DNA of 64,000 bases, from assembly GCA_945859605.1 (NCBI GenBank), contig OX243824.1:6903537-6967536 (forward strand). Reading direction: 5' to 3'. Positions 44,901 to 64,000 of the stretch are shown here, piece after piece; position 1 is the stretch's first letter; each line of letters starts with the position of its first letter. A program made the position numbers and the translations under genes. The notes below the pieces were generated by a model. That model was not told the origin of the DNA and made no database searches. It saw only the letters and a list, made by a program, of their open reading frames with translations. The DNA comes from Lumbricus rubellus (Eukaryota; Annelida; Clitellata; Crassiclitellata; Lumbricidae).

Positions 44901-45418
44901 TTGATCCTAAGAGTCTCCAGGAGTGCGTCTGGTGAAACAGCCAGCGTTTCCATTTCTATACTTGATGGTGTCTTTGAGTTCGAGAATGCAGAAATTAACT
45001 CGCCTGACGAATGAAGAGTAGTAAAACAGAAGAACAGTTGACGGCTTGGTCGAACAACACTTGGATGAAAACTCAAAACGTCACAAACGTTACTACAGTT
45101 ATCGAACAATTTCTTCAGAGTTCCACTTATTCGTAAACATTTATTGTTTATATAGTGTAGCGAAGAATGCAACTTCCCCTGAACAGCATTGCCAGCTGAA
45201 GGAAGACCACTCAAAGCATTTTCTCTGTAAAGGAAATTGTCACATTGTATACACAAATGTTCTTGGTGACGACGGTGATGAAGATGATGATGGCAGCGGT
45301 GTTGAGACAGAGGCCTCAAGGCTGATATCACCGAATAATAAGTAGTTGTTATAATCCTATGAGGTCTGTTGCCAATTGCTTCGACCAAAGTAGATCTAAA
45401 GAAATGTTTTGTGGTCAT
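38918..45418 (-). CDS. AKAP7-like 2H-phosphoesterase gene, seven exons
   Basis: Exons: 45418-44137, 43609-43239, 42416-42280, 41401-41244, 40918-40805, 39969-39829 and (tentative) 38982-38918, giving 755 codons in consistent phase. Exons 2-6 encode the AKAP7 central domain: SHFIAIQITNSE, then HVTLMVLHLK (His581, Thr583), LPFVGIGDFNGKVVFAK, AHLTIMKLSK (His672, Thr674) and GVKRIDADFY ... NGYYPVDHEVFFG. The two HxT motifs form the catalytic pair of 2H phosphoesterases; the vertebrate relative cleaves 2',5'-oligoadenylate. Exon 2 carries EKEPRK-type charged repeats. Exon 3 ends in a GC donor (AAAG|GCAAGT). The first exon is acidic and disordered; its true start could be the in-frame ATG at 44953. 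I do not see the amphipathic RII-binding helix that defines AKAPs, so anchoring is unproven. The terminal exon rests on an AG site, phase and stop only. Confidence 0.82.
39230..39425 (+). repeat. Interspersed repeat with GGGGCGTCCTGGCACTT subrepeats
   Basis: Second copy of the repeat at 25050-25225, lying in the last intron of the AKAP7-like gene. It has three tandem units of about 32 bp with GGCACTTCTTTTGGAAAGG. Confidence 0.85.
39437..39738. mobile_element. Degraded MITE related to 26087-26399
   Basis: Shares GAACACCCCCGAAATG, CATTTACTAGCACATAATG and AAATCAAATCCTGGCTAC with the intact element. It contains two GGTCRTCAGAAATTTT modules. The left terminus is lost. Confidence 0.8.
39985..40575. 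repeat. (ACC)n / CACCACCATCTTAACACC array in intron
   Basis: Irregular ACC-based array with the longer word CCATCTTAACACCACACC, interrupted at 40235-40290 by an inverted SINE A end (ATTTATATAGCGCCGC). It lies between exons 5 and 6 of the AKAP7-like gene. Confidence 0.92.
41459..41654 (-). mobile_element. MITE, CAGGGC-TTTTTAACGTGCAG family
   Basis: Inverted full copy: begins CAGGGCTGTTTTTAGGG and ends TTAACAAAATCCCTG. It has the same internal phrases as 12051-12244. It sits in intron 3, directly upstream of exon 4. Confidence 0.82.
41870..42050. repeat. (TA)n tract and SINE A 3' tail
   Basis: 41878-41935 is AT dinucleotide with a palindromic centre. 41950-42035 carries GTTTACTGAGAGG ... GGTGCTATATAAATC and an AATGAATGAATAATAG tail. 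Confidence 0.85.
43075..43160 (+). repeat. SINE family A 3' tail in AKAP7-like intron 2
   Basis: GGGAGCGCCTCTGAGTAG, CTTGAAGGAACGCTATATAA and (GAAT)n. Confidence 0.85.
43320..43600 (-). repeat. Coding tandem repeat (EKEPRK) within AKAP7-like exon 2
   Basis: On the minus strand an 18-bp unit encoding KEKEPR with variants is repeated about 13 times. The frame stays open throughout and ends in the conserved domain, so this is a coding repeat rather than an intronic one. Confidence 0.9.
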
Positions 45419-45988
45419 GTGATTTTGACCCCGTCAACAGATCTCTGCACAACATACGAAATGCTTTAACCATAAGTCATTATAGATAAAAGTAAAAATG
45501 CAACGCTCAAATGTTCAGTCATTGCTGAACAACTATAATTGCCGAAAGCAGAACGAAAAATCACAGGCCTCAGCCCGTTAACAACACAATCTTAATGTGC
45601 TGTTTTGCGAACGAACGAAATCATGAAAGTATTTGCTTGTCACTTCGAATTAACGCCTCAATTTTAAAAGTTTTTTTGCGTTTCGACTCGCACCTACATT
45701 GATCGCACCATTTGTTTTGTTTACAAACAGTTCGATGATTGACTTCTTGCCAATAACCTATAAATAGGCTACTGTAATATTATTATAGCGCCATAACAAT
45801 ATTTAGCTGAATGCCAATAATTATCAATTACTCCGTGAATATGTATTGCGATCGTGTAGCGTCAACCCTGCTCATATTTCAATTGATTTCTCAGAGAAGA
45901 TTACAGACGCTGCCCATTTTAATGGTTGTCAGGCCAGTTAAAGACTAAGGACACTCTCTGTATCTACCATGTGGTCCATTATACATGT
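45419..45988. promoter_or_regulatory. Putative upstream region of the AKAP7-like gene
   Basis: 570 bp between the farthest upstream AKAP7-like ATG and the left end of the transposon at 45989. No TATA box or clear initiator seen. Any promoter must lie here or within the transposon. Confidence 0.3.
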
Positions 45989-48900
45989 GAAGCCTTCATC
46001 GGAAGAACGACTAGAGTCCATTTTTGACATTTTTTAGTTATCGTTGTCCTGCCATTCTTAATGCTATAAAGCATGTATTGGTGAGGTCGTTTTTCAGAAA
46101 ACTAACGTTAGTCCAAAGTTATAAGGAAAAGAAAATATAGTGTTCATGCAATAACCACTGAAGTCCAGGACTTCAGTGTTTCTTCCGTGAATTCGCGTGT
46201 CGCTATTTTGGGCGGGCTAAGAATATCGCCCGTTAGCAACAATTGGTGGCATCTGTGGAAACACGGTACTTTTATGCATTAAAATAAAGGAAAAATAAAG
46301 GTTAGTATTACGTTTTGAAAATATTTTCTAAAGATATAATTTTATTAATATCATTGCATTTCATTATTCGTGGAATGATAGGGTTTTGGTAAATTGGTAG
46401 TGTATTCTGCTTTGAAGGAAACGATGCGCTGCCGAGCGATAATTAGTTCAGTACGACTCATCGTAAGGCATTGTTGTTCGCTGCTGGTGACTTTTGAGGG
46501 CTGTGCTTGCCTGTATTTACAGTGAATTTATTTTTCATGGAGACTAGACTAGTAGGCCTATATTCTAGATTGGACTGTAGTGGAATGAGCGCCGTTGGGG
46601 TAAGCTGCCAGTTTGCGTTACCTTTGTATCTCGTGTTTTGCGGTTGGAAACTGTGGGATAAAGTTTGAGGTATTGATCAGTAAAGTTTATCAGCTGATCA
46701 CACCTGCAATTTGCGACGCTGAGACCTTGCATTTTTAAATTTAATGTGTCAAAAGTTAATATTCAAGCTAGGTTTAGGCCTATATGACATTGTAGCCTTC
46801 CTTGGGTATTGCTTATAAATATAACATTAGAATCTACTGTAACAGAATTATTAGGTAGCAACGTTAAAATTGAGTGATCATTGTTTATTTTTCGTAGATC
46901 GCACTCTAGCCATGTCTAAAGCTGCACAGATGGACTATCTGTCCTCGGAAGGTGAACATCTTGAGCCAACTGATAAACCAAAGAGGAAACGACGACTAGG
47001 CAGTAAGCGTGATGAACTGAAAAAACAGCGACTCCAAGGTCACGTAGCAGGACCACCGTGTAATTGCAAGAGAAACTGCACTGACAAAATTCCAACTCAA
47101 ACTTTAGAGGCGTTGCTTCAACAGTTTAATGCAATGCCGACAAGAAACGACCAGGATGCCTACATCTGTGGCCTCATTAGACTTTTGCCAGTTGCAAGAC
47201 GTCGATTTCGTCAGACAGAAGCAATCCCCCACGCATCGTCATTTAAATACATAGTTCATGTTCCTGAAGGTGTGGTTTTCAAAGAACTGGTCATATGTTA
47301 TGCCGCGTTTTTGTCCATTCATGGAATTACTGACAGCAGAGTAAGAACTGTGAAGAAATGTCTAGTTGAAAATGGATCCATCCATGTTGACAGAAGAGGC
47401 CTTCATCAAAACCGACCACATAAACTCACAGATGAGGATAGGCAGTCGATTTTACAACACATTCAGTCATTCAAATCACGAAAGGCACACTACAGTCGGG
47501 GTCAGCATCACCGTGTTTATCTGCCAGAAGAATTAAACATCAAAAAGATGTTCACTATGTACAAAGAGAAGTATCCATCCAGCAAAACATCATATGGGGT
47601 TTACAACAAGATCTTCAACACGGAATTCAATATTCAGTTTGGATATCCACGTGTTGATACATGCAGTATGTGTGATGAAATATTAGTTAAAATGAAAGAT
47701 GTTAAAACACAGTTGAAGAATGCAAAAGATGAACTTAGGCAAATTGAAATAAAAAAAGTCTTACGAGATTTAAAGGTGAGCCACGATCTGCATAAACGCA
47801 AGGCGGAAACATTTTATGAGCGCAAGAGAGAGGCACGAAAGGTGGCTAAGGATAACCCTAACACTATGGCCATTGCAATGGATTTTCAAAAAAACCTGCC
47901 CGTTCCAAACATTCAAACTAACGATGTCTACTATAAGCGACAACTCTCATTCTATTCGTTCAATATTCATGTTCTTTCAACGTCGCAGTCTTACTTTTAC
48001 ACATATGACGAAACTGTTGGAAAGAAAGGAGCCGACGATGTTGTCTCAATGTTGGATAATTTTATTAACACTTACACCTCAACAGAAACAAGAAATTTAA
48101 CAATTTTTTGTGATTCGTGTGCTGGACAGAATAAGAACTATACAATGTTTCGCTATTTGCACAGCCTAGTTGCAACCAGCAAGAGATTTGACCATGTCAC
48201 AATCACGTTTCCTGTTCGAGGTCATTCCTACCTTGAATGTGATAAGAACATGGGCCTGATTAACCAAAAAGCAACTGTGGAAACACCCGATGGTTGGCGT
48301 ACAGTGATTGCTGATGCACGACAAAATCCTTCACCTTTTGTCGTTGTCAACTGCCAACAATCGATGTTCAAACAGTTCACGAAATATCTCAGCCCTGGAT
48401 ACAAACCAGTTTGCCCATTCCAAACACGTCCAATTAAAGAGTTCCAAATTGATAAAGACCAGCCTCATATAGTTTATCTACGTGACAGCTTCAATGGTGC
48501 ATGGACTGGTGAGGTTCTGGAGAAGACGCTAAATAGGAAGGGGAAAAAAGTCACTCAACCCATGATGCTCTTCCCACAGAGTAACATTCCATCAGCCTAT
48601 AAAGCACTTATCTCTTTGAAGAAAGCAAAGTATGACGATTTGCAGCAGTTGGCCAAATTCTGCTCTGAAGCAGCGGCACTCTACTATCAGACTCTGCCTC
48701 ATCCTGTCACCAAACGGAAATCTGACAATGACGACGAAAATAGCAACAGCGGACTTTAAATGACTATGCCACAAGTACAATCCACTAAAATAATGTTTTT
48801 CAGTTTATAAAATTTAATTCTGTTATTGTTTTATAGGTTATAATATTGTTTTGCTGCTGAAAAGCAACTTTGTATTATTATTTTAGGGCAATTATTAAAT

Positions 48901-49165
48901 GGCCTGTGTGCACAGAGATTAATTAGCAAATTTGTCTTAAGGAAATTGTCATACCCAGCATGTTTGAATTTTTATTATGTGGCGCCACCTAGCTGGTGGG
49001 CCGATATTATTTCAACATGGTGCAGAGACAACACATATCAACACATGTGCCAAGTATTATTTCCATATTTTCATAAATAAAGTTTCTATAGACTTGCAAA
49101 GTTTGTTTTGTGAATATCTCAAAATCGTTAAAATGGACTCAAGTGGTTCTTCCGATGAAGGCTTC
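45989..49165 (+). mobile_element. Complete DNA transposon with 4-bp target duplication (Sola-like)
   Basis: The terminal inverted repeats begin GAAGCCTTCATCGGAAGAAC and match over about 36 bp with two differences (left from 45989; right ends 49165). ATGT flanks both ends (45985-45988 and 49166-49169), a 4-bp target duplication. The element is 3,177 bp and contains one long intact ORF in plus orientation. A 4-bp duplication with a transposase of this type fits the Sola superfamily best; the superfamily name is an inference. Confidence 0.85.
46870..48759 (+). CDS. Putative DDE-type transposase, intact, 629 aa
   Basis: The frame is open from ATG 46870 to the stop at 48759. A second ATG at 46912 (MSKAAQMDYL) follows a TTTTTCGTAG|ATCG acceptor-like site, so translation may begin there after splicing. 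Visible features, numbered from the first Met: basic KPKRKRR near the start; Cys cluster PPCNCKRNC; CSMC near the middle; AMDFQKNLPVP with Asp338; FCDSCAGQNKN with Asp415; FPVRGHSYLECDKNMGL with His452 and Asp458. The MDxQ, DxCxGQNKN and RGHSxxxxD blocks recur in many invertebrate proteins of unknown function that I take to be transposases with an RNase H-like core. Asp338, Asp415 and Asp458 are candidate catalytic acids. The C-terminus is charged and disordered. No frameshift or stop was seen. Confidence 0.8.
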   Translation: MSDHCLFFVDRTLAMSKAAQMDYLSSEGEHLEPTDKPKRKRRLGSKRDELKKQRLQGHVAGPPCNCKRNCTDKIPTQTLEALLQQFNAMPTRNDQDAYICGLIRLLPVARRRFRQTEAIPHASSFKYIVHVPEGVVFKELVICYAAFLSIHGITDSRVRTVKKCLVENGSIHVDRRGLHQNRPHKLTDEDRQSILQHIQSFKSRKAHYSRGQHHRVYLPEELNIKKMFTMYKEKYPSSKTSYGVYNKIFNTEFNIQFGYPRVDTCSMCDEILVKMKDVKTQLKNAKDELRQIEIKKVLRDLKVSHDLHKRKAETFYERKREARKVAKDNPNTMAIAMDFQKNLPVPNIQTNDVYYKRQLSFYSFNIHVLSTSQSYFYTYDETVGKKGADDVVSMLDNFINTYTSTETRNLTIFCDSCAGQNKNYTMFRYLHSLVATSKRFDHVTITFPVRGHSYLECDKNMGLINQKATVETPDGWRTVIADARQNPSPFVVVNCQQSMFKQFTKYLSPGYKPVCPFQTRPIKEFQIDKDQPHIVYLRDSFNGAWTGEVLEKTLNRKGKKVTQPMMLFPQSNIPSAYKALISLKKAKYDDLQQLAKFCSEAAALYYQTLPHPVTKRKSDNDDENSNSGL

Positions 49166-49190
49166 ATGTCTAGAACTCTAATATAAGACC

Positions 49191-49922
49191 TAGGGTTACC
49201 ATAAGTGCTCAGATGAAAAAGAGGACACACAAAATGTTCATCCGGTTACCATCTCGTAGCGCGATCCTAGCTTCACAGTGCTACACCAATGTCAAGTGTT
49301 GTACAACCCCCCCCCTTAAACTACACAAAATATTGTTCTTATTGTACATGGTTTCAATTTAAACATTATTGAGTGAGTGTTCAGTACTTCAGTTCAGTAC
49401 ACATTACATTACTGTCTGTCTGTCACTGACTGTACACAGAAACAAAACAGTGAATTTCTTACTTACGCAATTACTTACTTACCATAGACTGCATTTGGGG
49501 CTCGGCCCCAAAACTGATGGCCTTCAACAAGTTAGGCCGGCTGCTGAGAAAACCTGTGTATTGTCAATTTTTTCGTGGATTTGAAAAAATTAATTATTTT
49601 ACTTACCATTATCATTATGTACATTGTACAGTGTACCTAGCGTTATATTTATGCGTTTGAAAAAAACCGCCTTAGGAACCGGAAGTCTAATAGTGCCCAT
49701 ACGGACCATTGACCTAAATATTGCTGGAACGCGCGTATAGTTCACGGAACGGAATAGTATATAAAACGGAAAAGACTTACTTTTCCGAAAAGTAGGTAAG
49801 ATCGATCGACAGGCAGGGAAAACCCGGACAAAAACCATATTTCTAGAAAGCAGCCCGAACGCCCCGGACAGAGGCCAAAAAAGAGGACATGTCCGGAGAA
49901 ACCCGGACGCATGGTAACCCTA
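49191..49922. mobile_element. DNA element with TAGGGTTACCAT ends
   Basis: Left TAGGGTTACCAT (49191-49202), right ATGGTAACCCTA (49911-49922). The subterminal AAGAGGACA (left) and CCGGACATGTCC-type words (right) are familiar from non-autonomous DNA elements. The outermost TA on each side may be the target duplication. The interior has no intact transposase. Confidence 0.65.
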
Positions 49923-49945
49923 ATTCTGGTTCTCTGCCCCTAGAC

Positions 49946-50701
49946 CAGTGATTCCCAACCTTTTTGGACTTGCGGCACACTAAGAAAAAACGAAAATTTT
50001 CGCGGCACACTTAACAATAACTTCAATTTTTTAATCCATTTGTCAATATTTTCTAATAGGCTAATATTCTAATTTTAATATTTTCTAATAGTGAGACTAG
50101 TCAGTCTACTCTAGTCACTCTAGTCTAGTCAGTTTTTCATGTAACTTATTCTTCTAAGGGTTAAATCTGATGACATGTAGTCGTGTTATACGACAATGGA
50201 ACTTTTTCACTTTGTCGGCAGCCTCAGTTCCAAGCATAGCTTGCGATGATTGCTAATGCTGGTGTGATCACAGATCATTCGACTTCTGTGTGTGCCTTTT
50301 TGCCAATAATTGAGCGACTTTTTAAGCTTGCAAACAATCAATTTTCTCTCAATAGGCCTATTCATGTAATTTGTAAATTATTTCATTGATCATTTTGCTG
50401 TGCCGCAGGATTCTCAAAATATTCTTTTGGTTTATTGTTAAGGCCTACAGCGGGATGTTTAGCTTATAAGAGTCTTTTTAATTTAGCCTACTAGGAACAA
50501 GTGCCTCATTCGGCAAAGCTGTGTTGCAGATTAGGCAGGATGATAATAATGAATCTCCAAATTTCTCTTTCCGAGATCCAGATTTAATTAAGTATCATCA
50601 TCAATTAATTTTTAATAACACATTAGAAAATTTCCCGCGGCACACCTGCAAAGTTCTCGCGGCACACTAGTGTGCCGCGGCACACAGGTTGGGAATCACT
50701 G
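49946..50701. mobile_element. Non-autonomous hAT element, CAGTGATTCCCAACC ends
   Basis: Ends CAGTGATTCCCAACC and GGTTGGGAATCACTG, with a perfect 8-bp duplication CCCTAGAC (49938-49945 and 50702-50709). Subterminal GCGGCACAC repeats are present at both ends. The terminus resembles the Charlie-type hAT consensus. 756 bp with no ORF of note. Confidence 0.9.
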
Positions 50702-50709
50702 CCCTAGAC

Positions 50710-51536
50710 AGATCTGAATTCCAATGTCGCCACTCCTCTCTCCGCTGGGCCTTCTCCTTTAGGCGCTTAATCAAAACAAAATCGATAGGCAGCGGGTCAA
50801 GTCCGGAGAGTCAGACAGATGGACGGCGAAGGTAACGTAATAAGTAGCCTAAGAACAGATCTTACTTCATGTTTCATTGCAAGAGTTGTAGACTTGCGGA
50901 ATGGTTTGGGCAATAGTAATATCTCAGTGGACACCATCACAGCTTTTACGAAGACGCTAAGAAAATTGAGCTCATGAATAGCCATCCAGGTTAATCTTCA
51001 GTGGTTACAACAGGCTACACTACACGCATTCTAAACCACTTCAAACCTTTGTTCCGATATGATTTATAGTTTCTGAAAGATGGTTTTTGAAGACAGTAAA
51101 TATACAGAACTATATTTTAAACCTTTTAAGTTCCAATTGTGACGAGAGGTTACACAAAACACCAAAAACGTGATTACATACAATAATTATTTATATTTAT
51201 TATTGTACAGTCATCAATAATAATATCCATTTCTCATCGGCCAACAGAACTTACAGAAATTTCCAGAAAATTAAAATTTGCTTTGAATCCAGTGCCTTTG
51301 TACAGTAAAAACAATGGTCCTAGCCAGTAATATTCAGCCTAACTCCAGAGCATTGTTCTTTATTACAGTAAGAAATGTAATCGTCGACATGCACAAGATC
51401 TTGTCAAATATACATCTGGCAGCGAATTGTTTACATGTCTCCAATATTACATACAACAGATTTAACGATTTCCGATGGCACTGGATGCTTCTCGTTACAA
51501 GTTCCTCGATATTTTGAGTCACATTTGACCTATGAC
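50710..51536. other. Stretch between the hAT element and the SRP54 stop
   Basis: No gene in either strand that I can support. The part nearest 51536 should contain the SRP54 3' UTR, which is read leftwards from 51536. Confidence 0.45.
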
Positions 51537-61055
<9,519 letters not shown>

Positions 61056-61059
61056 AGCG

Positions 61060-61292
61060 ATTTCATTTTTCTAAGCCTCTGTATGTAAAGCCGGGTGGCC
61101 ATGCCTCTTCCTCGCCGTCTTATCGTTCCGCCGACAGCGTACGTATGGCAGACTCATCATAGCTGAGTTAACTAGGTGGGGGCAGGTTCAGCAGAAATTT
61201 CGACACAAAATTCTGCCCAGGCGAGGATTTGAACCTGGACCTGTGGCTTGACAGTCCAGCACGCTAACTACAAGACCACCGTGCACCCCAAT
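61060..61292 (-). mobile_element. tRNA-derived SINE, second type
   Basis: On the minus strand the head GGGGTGCACGGTGGTCTTG then TAGTTAGCGTGCTGGACTG resembles an A box. CAGGTTCAAATCCTCGCC is a B box. The body after the tRNA-like part (GCAGAATTTTGTGTCG) differs from family A. The anticodon loop is not intact enough to call a working tRNA gene. Confidence 0.75.
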
Positions 61293-62066
61293 ATTTGTAA
61301 TGGAACGTTTAATTCAGCGATAACCTTACTTACAACCCCCTGCTGCTAATCCTCAAAAGGCCAAAATAAAATTCAGCCAAAGCTAGTATCCGTGTGAAAC
61401 TATTGCGTAAGCGGTATGCGGTGTAAAGTTTCTGGCAATAATAGATGGGGGAAAGCCGTCAATTCAACCATAAGGAACAGTGCGAGCCAACAAGCCAACC
61501 CGATACAATAATTAGCGCATAGCGACCTAATAAGATGACATGCAAATACACAGCAATTTAATATTTTCACAAAATATAACCTCAGATTTTATAAATCTAG
61601 TCGATAAATAAATAAACTTACAATATAAACAGACAACGAATTACATATGACGGAAACGGAAATTATCGCCTCTGCCCCAGACTACAAATCATAGAGCTTG
61701 AGATATACGTGTCCATGTTAACACGCTTTTGTGACATATTCTGTTTTCGTGGCTGCTACATCTGAAGCATATTAACTGCGTAATTTTTTCCGTCATGGTG
61801 ATTTTTATGGGAAGAGGAAAATCTAATACAATTTGCAGCGAAATCAGTCTCAATCAGTCAATCAGCCTTTCCCGTCATAGGTGTTTTCTCAAGCTAAAAC
61901 CACATGAGAATTCCAGGGGTCGTCATCGTCGTCGTCGTCGTCGTACGTCGTCGTCGGGGGTCTGCCATAGGCCTACTGATAGTCCCGCATGTAGGCTACA
62001 GACTATAGGCCCTATTGCATTTCAAGAGTACTGATTCCTATCATCTGCATGATTGTGGCACCTGCG
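61293..62066. other. Unique stretch with (GTC)n
   Basis: Short (CGT)n at 61920-61955. Otherwise no element or gene supported. Confidence 0.5.
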
Positions 62067-62074
62067 CAACTTGG

Positions 62075-62378
62075 CAGGGGCGGATCCAGGGGAGGGCCAA
62101 TCCGGCCATGGCCCTCATTTAAAACTGCCATAGGACCTGCCCCCATTCGGTTTGAAATTAGCAATACAAATATAGGGGTGTCGTGGCATATTGCCCCTCG
62201 CCCCCATTAAGAAATTGCATGGGACGTGGGCCCCCATTCGGTTTTCGGCTGGAGGACTAAAAATATTAAAAATGGTCATTATATAACTTTTTGGCGACCA
62301 ACGACGAAATTTTTTCCCTGTCCTAAGATCAAAGATTTTGCACCCCCCTCCCTTGGAACAGTTCTGGATCCGTCACTG
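62075..62378. mobile_element. MITE, GGCGGATCCAG termini
   Basis: Left CAGGGGCGGATCCAGG, right inverse CAGTGACGGATCCAGA, perfect 8-bp duplication CAACTTGG (62067-62074 and 62379-62386). Same terminal family as 13666-13985, with an internal GGACTAAAAATATT and GGTCATT module. Confidence 0.87.
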
Positions 62379-62765
62379 CAACTTGGCGACTGTAGAATTA
62401 ACTTAAGCTTACTGTCCTTACATGATACATCAAACTAGGCCAGTTTCCATCATCTCAACTCTCGCGGCGCGGCTCTACCTACTCCAAAGATATTAGAGTA
62501 ATATCTTTGCCTACTCTTCAACACACGTCTTTGTGGACGTGCGTGTAGACCGTCGCTTGATAATCATTGCCCAAGGTTCTTTGAATAGATCTTGATTATT
62601 GCCCTACTTTGTATTCGTACCTCCTGCGAATCAATATTATTACTCTGCGGTGGATGATCGTTTTGAACGAGACCAATGCAAAGATCTCCACGTTGGTCGA
62701 GTCACCATGTATACACGATCCCTGGGTCCATGCAAAGTAGGCCGTTTTTCTCTTATATATATATA
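62379..62765. other. Unique stretch
   Basis: No gene or element supported. The frame starting 62599 runs into the C-rich block and has no domain. Confidence 0.4.
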
Positions 62766-62767
62766 TA

Positions 62768-63815
62768 CTAGCTGGGGTACCCGGCGTTGCCCGGGAAATT
62801 TAGGATTAGACCCGCTCAGGCCACAACCAAACCACACCCCACCTCCACCCAACCCCGTACACCACCCCTTCCATCCGTTCCCGCTTCACCCCTCCACCCC
62901 ATCCTCACCACACCCCCACCTCCACCCCAAAAACCCCCACCCCACCCCGTACACCCACACCTCCACCCGCCCCCGCTTCACACCTCCACCCCTCCACCTC
63001 ACCCACCCCCACCCTCACCACACCCCGTTCACCCGCCCCATGCCACTCATTTCACCCACCCACACCACACCTCCACCCCACCTCGTACACCCCACCCCTT
63101 CCATCCGCCCCGCTTCACCCCTCCACGCCACCTCCACCCCATCCTCACCACACCCCCACCTCCACCCCAAAGCACCCCACCTCACCCACACCCTGCACCC
63201 GCCCCGCTTCACACCTCCACCCCTCCACCTCACCCCACTCCCCACCCTCACCACACCCCGTTCACCCGCTCCATGCCACCCTTTTCACCCACCCACACCA
63301 CACCTCCACCCCACCTCCACCCCACCCCGTACACCCCACCCCCTTCCATCCGCCCCCGCTTCACTTCTCCACGCCACCTCCACCCCATCCTCACCACACC
63401 CCCACCTCCACCCCAAAGCCCCCACCCCACCCCACCCACCCCTCCACCCGCCCCGCTTCACACCTCCACCCCTCCACCTCACCCCACCCCCACCCTCACC
63501 ACACCCCCACCCCCACCCTCACCACACCCCCACCTCCACCCCACACTCTCACCACATTCCCACCTCCACCCCCGAACCCCACCCCACCCCGTCCACCCCA
63601 CTTCGTTCACCCGCCCCATCCCACCCCTTCCGCCCTCCACCTACCACCTCCACCCATCCTACACTCACCCCTACCCTCCACCCCACCACCCGAACCCCCA
63701 GCCCAAGCCAGCTCCCACCCCACCCCACACCCTCCACCAACACACCCCAAACTCACCCACCCGACAACACCCCACCACACTCTGACCTCTCCACCTGTAC
63801 GCCACCCGTGAAATT
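62768..63815. repeat. C-rich (CCACCCC / CACCTCCACCCCA) low-complexity block
   Basis: Starts after CTAGCTGGGGTACCCGGCG then TTGCCCGGGAAATTTAGG, a phrase common at the ends of dispersed invertebrate repeats. About 950 bp are almost free of G on the plus strand, with longer units of about 240 bp (repeated CACCCCGTTCACCCGC, CATGCCAC and TTTTCACCCACCCACACC phrases). It ends at CACCCGTGAAATTAGGG, which resembles the starting phrase. Pro/His/Thr-rich frames are artefacts. Confidence 0.85.
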
Positions 63816-63829
63816 AGGGTTTTCTGGGA

Positions 63830-64000
63830 CGAAGAGGGTGGGGAGGGAGCGTAGGGGAGCGATGGACGTGGGAGGGGAGGGGGAGGGGTAGGGGGTTGGG
63901 AGGGGTTGGGGGAGGGGTTGGAGAGGGAGGGGAGGGGGAGGGTAGGGGAGGGAGAGGGAAGGAGAGGGGAGGGGCAGGCGAAGGGGGAGGGTTGGCAGAG
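63830..64000. repeat. G-rich (GGGGAGG)n block to window end
   Basis: Purine-only tandem of GGGGAGGG and GGGTTGGG words running off the right edge. It is nearly complementary in composition to the preceding C-rich block. Confidence 0.9.

Noticed and set aside
61216..61290. Possible tRNA gene
   Set aside because: A-box and B-box words are present, but pairing of the acceptor and anticodon arms is poor, and the body continues as a SINE.
62599..63891. 430-codon Pro/His/Thr-rich frame
   Set aside because: Three overlapping frames are open through the same C-rich block, so composition explains it. No domain or start context.

Overview
The window is animal nuclear DNA: genes are split into short exons with GT-AG introns, and the space between exons is packed with tRNA-derived SINEs, miniature inverted-repeat elements, and very long microsatellites. 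A TRPN-like ankyrin gene, an Id-type HLH gene and an SRP54 gene together with this repeat style suggest a marine invertebrate, with an echinoderm or hemichordate plausible. I cannot prove the taxon from sequence alone.

Layout. 1-4384: intronic, repeats only. 4385-7891 (minus): 5' part of an ankyrin-repeat gene that looks like TRPN1/NOMPC; the rest lies off the left edge. 7892-26400: no protein gene that I can support. This stretch holds a decayed reverse-transcriptase tail, an internally deleted mariner element of exactly 1,000 bp, an 877-bp (CATA)n tract, many MITEs and simple repeats, and two 28-bp blocks matching the BMP/Smad response element. 26440-27214 (plus): promoter and coding exon of an Id/emc-type HLH repressor. 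27215-38900: repeats, including two non-autonomous hAT elements (28908-31144 and 33474-35403), the first carrying an 86-bp satellite array, and a near-perfect 67-bp hairpin. 38918-45418 (minus): a seven-exon AKAP7-like 2H-phosphoesterase gene. 45989-49165: a complete DNA transposon with 4-bp target duplication and an intact 629-codon ORF, probably Sola-like, followed at once by two more DNA elements. 51537-60762 (minus): complete 15-exon SRP54, 499 aa, every exon junction in phase. 60763-64000: SRP54 upstream region, a tRNA-type SINE, one MITE, and a long C-rich then G-rich block.

The four host genes are not an operon and have unrelated jobs: mechanosensory channel (TRPN), BMP-responsive transcriptional repressor (Id), nucleotide phosphoesterase/anchoring protein (AKAP7-like) and co-translational protein targeting (SRP54). 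The most interesting system-level signals are the paired Smad-type sites upstream of Id, the intact transposon, and the MITE set: at least 13 elements with 8-9 bp target duplications, five of which share an internal module despite different termini.
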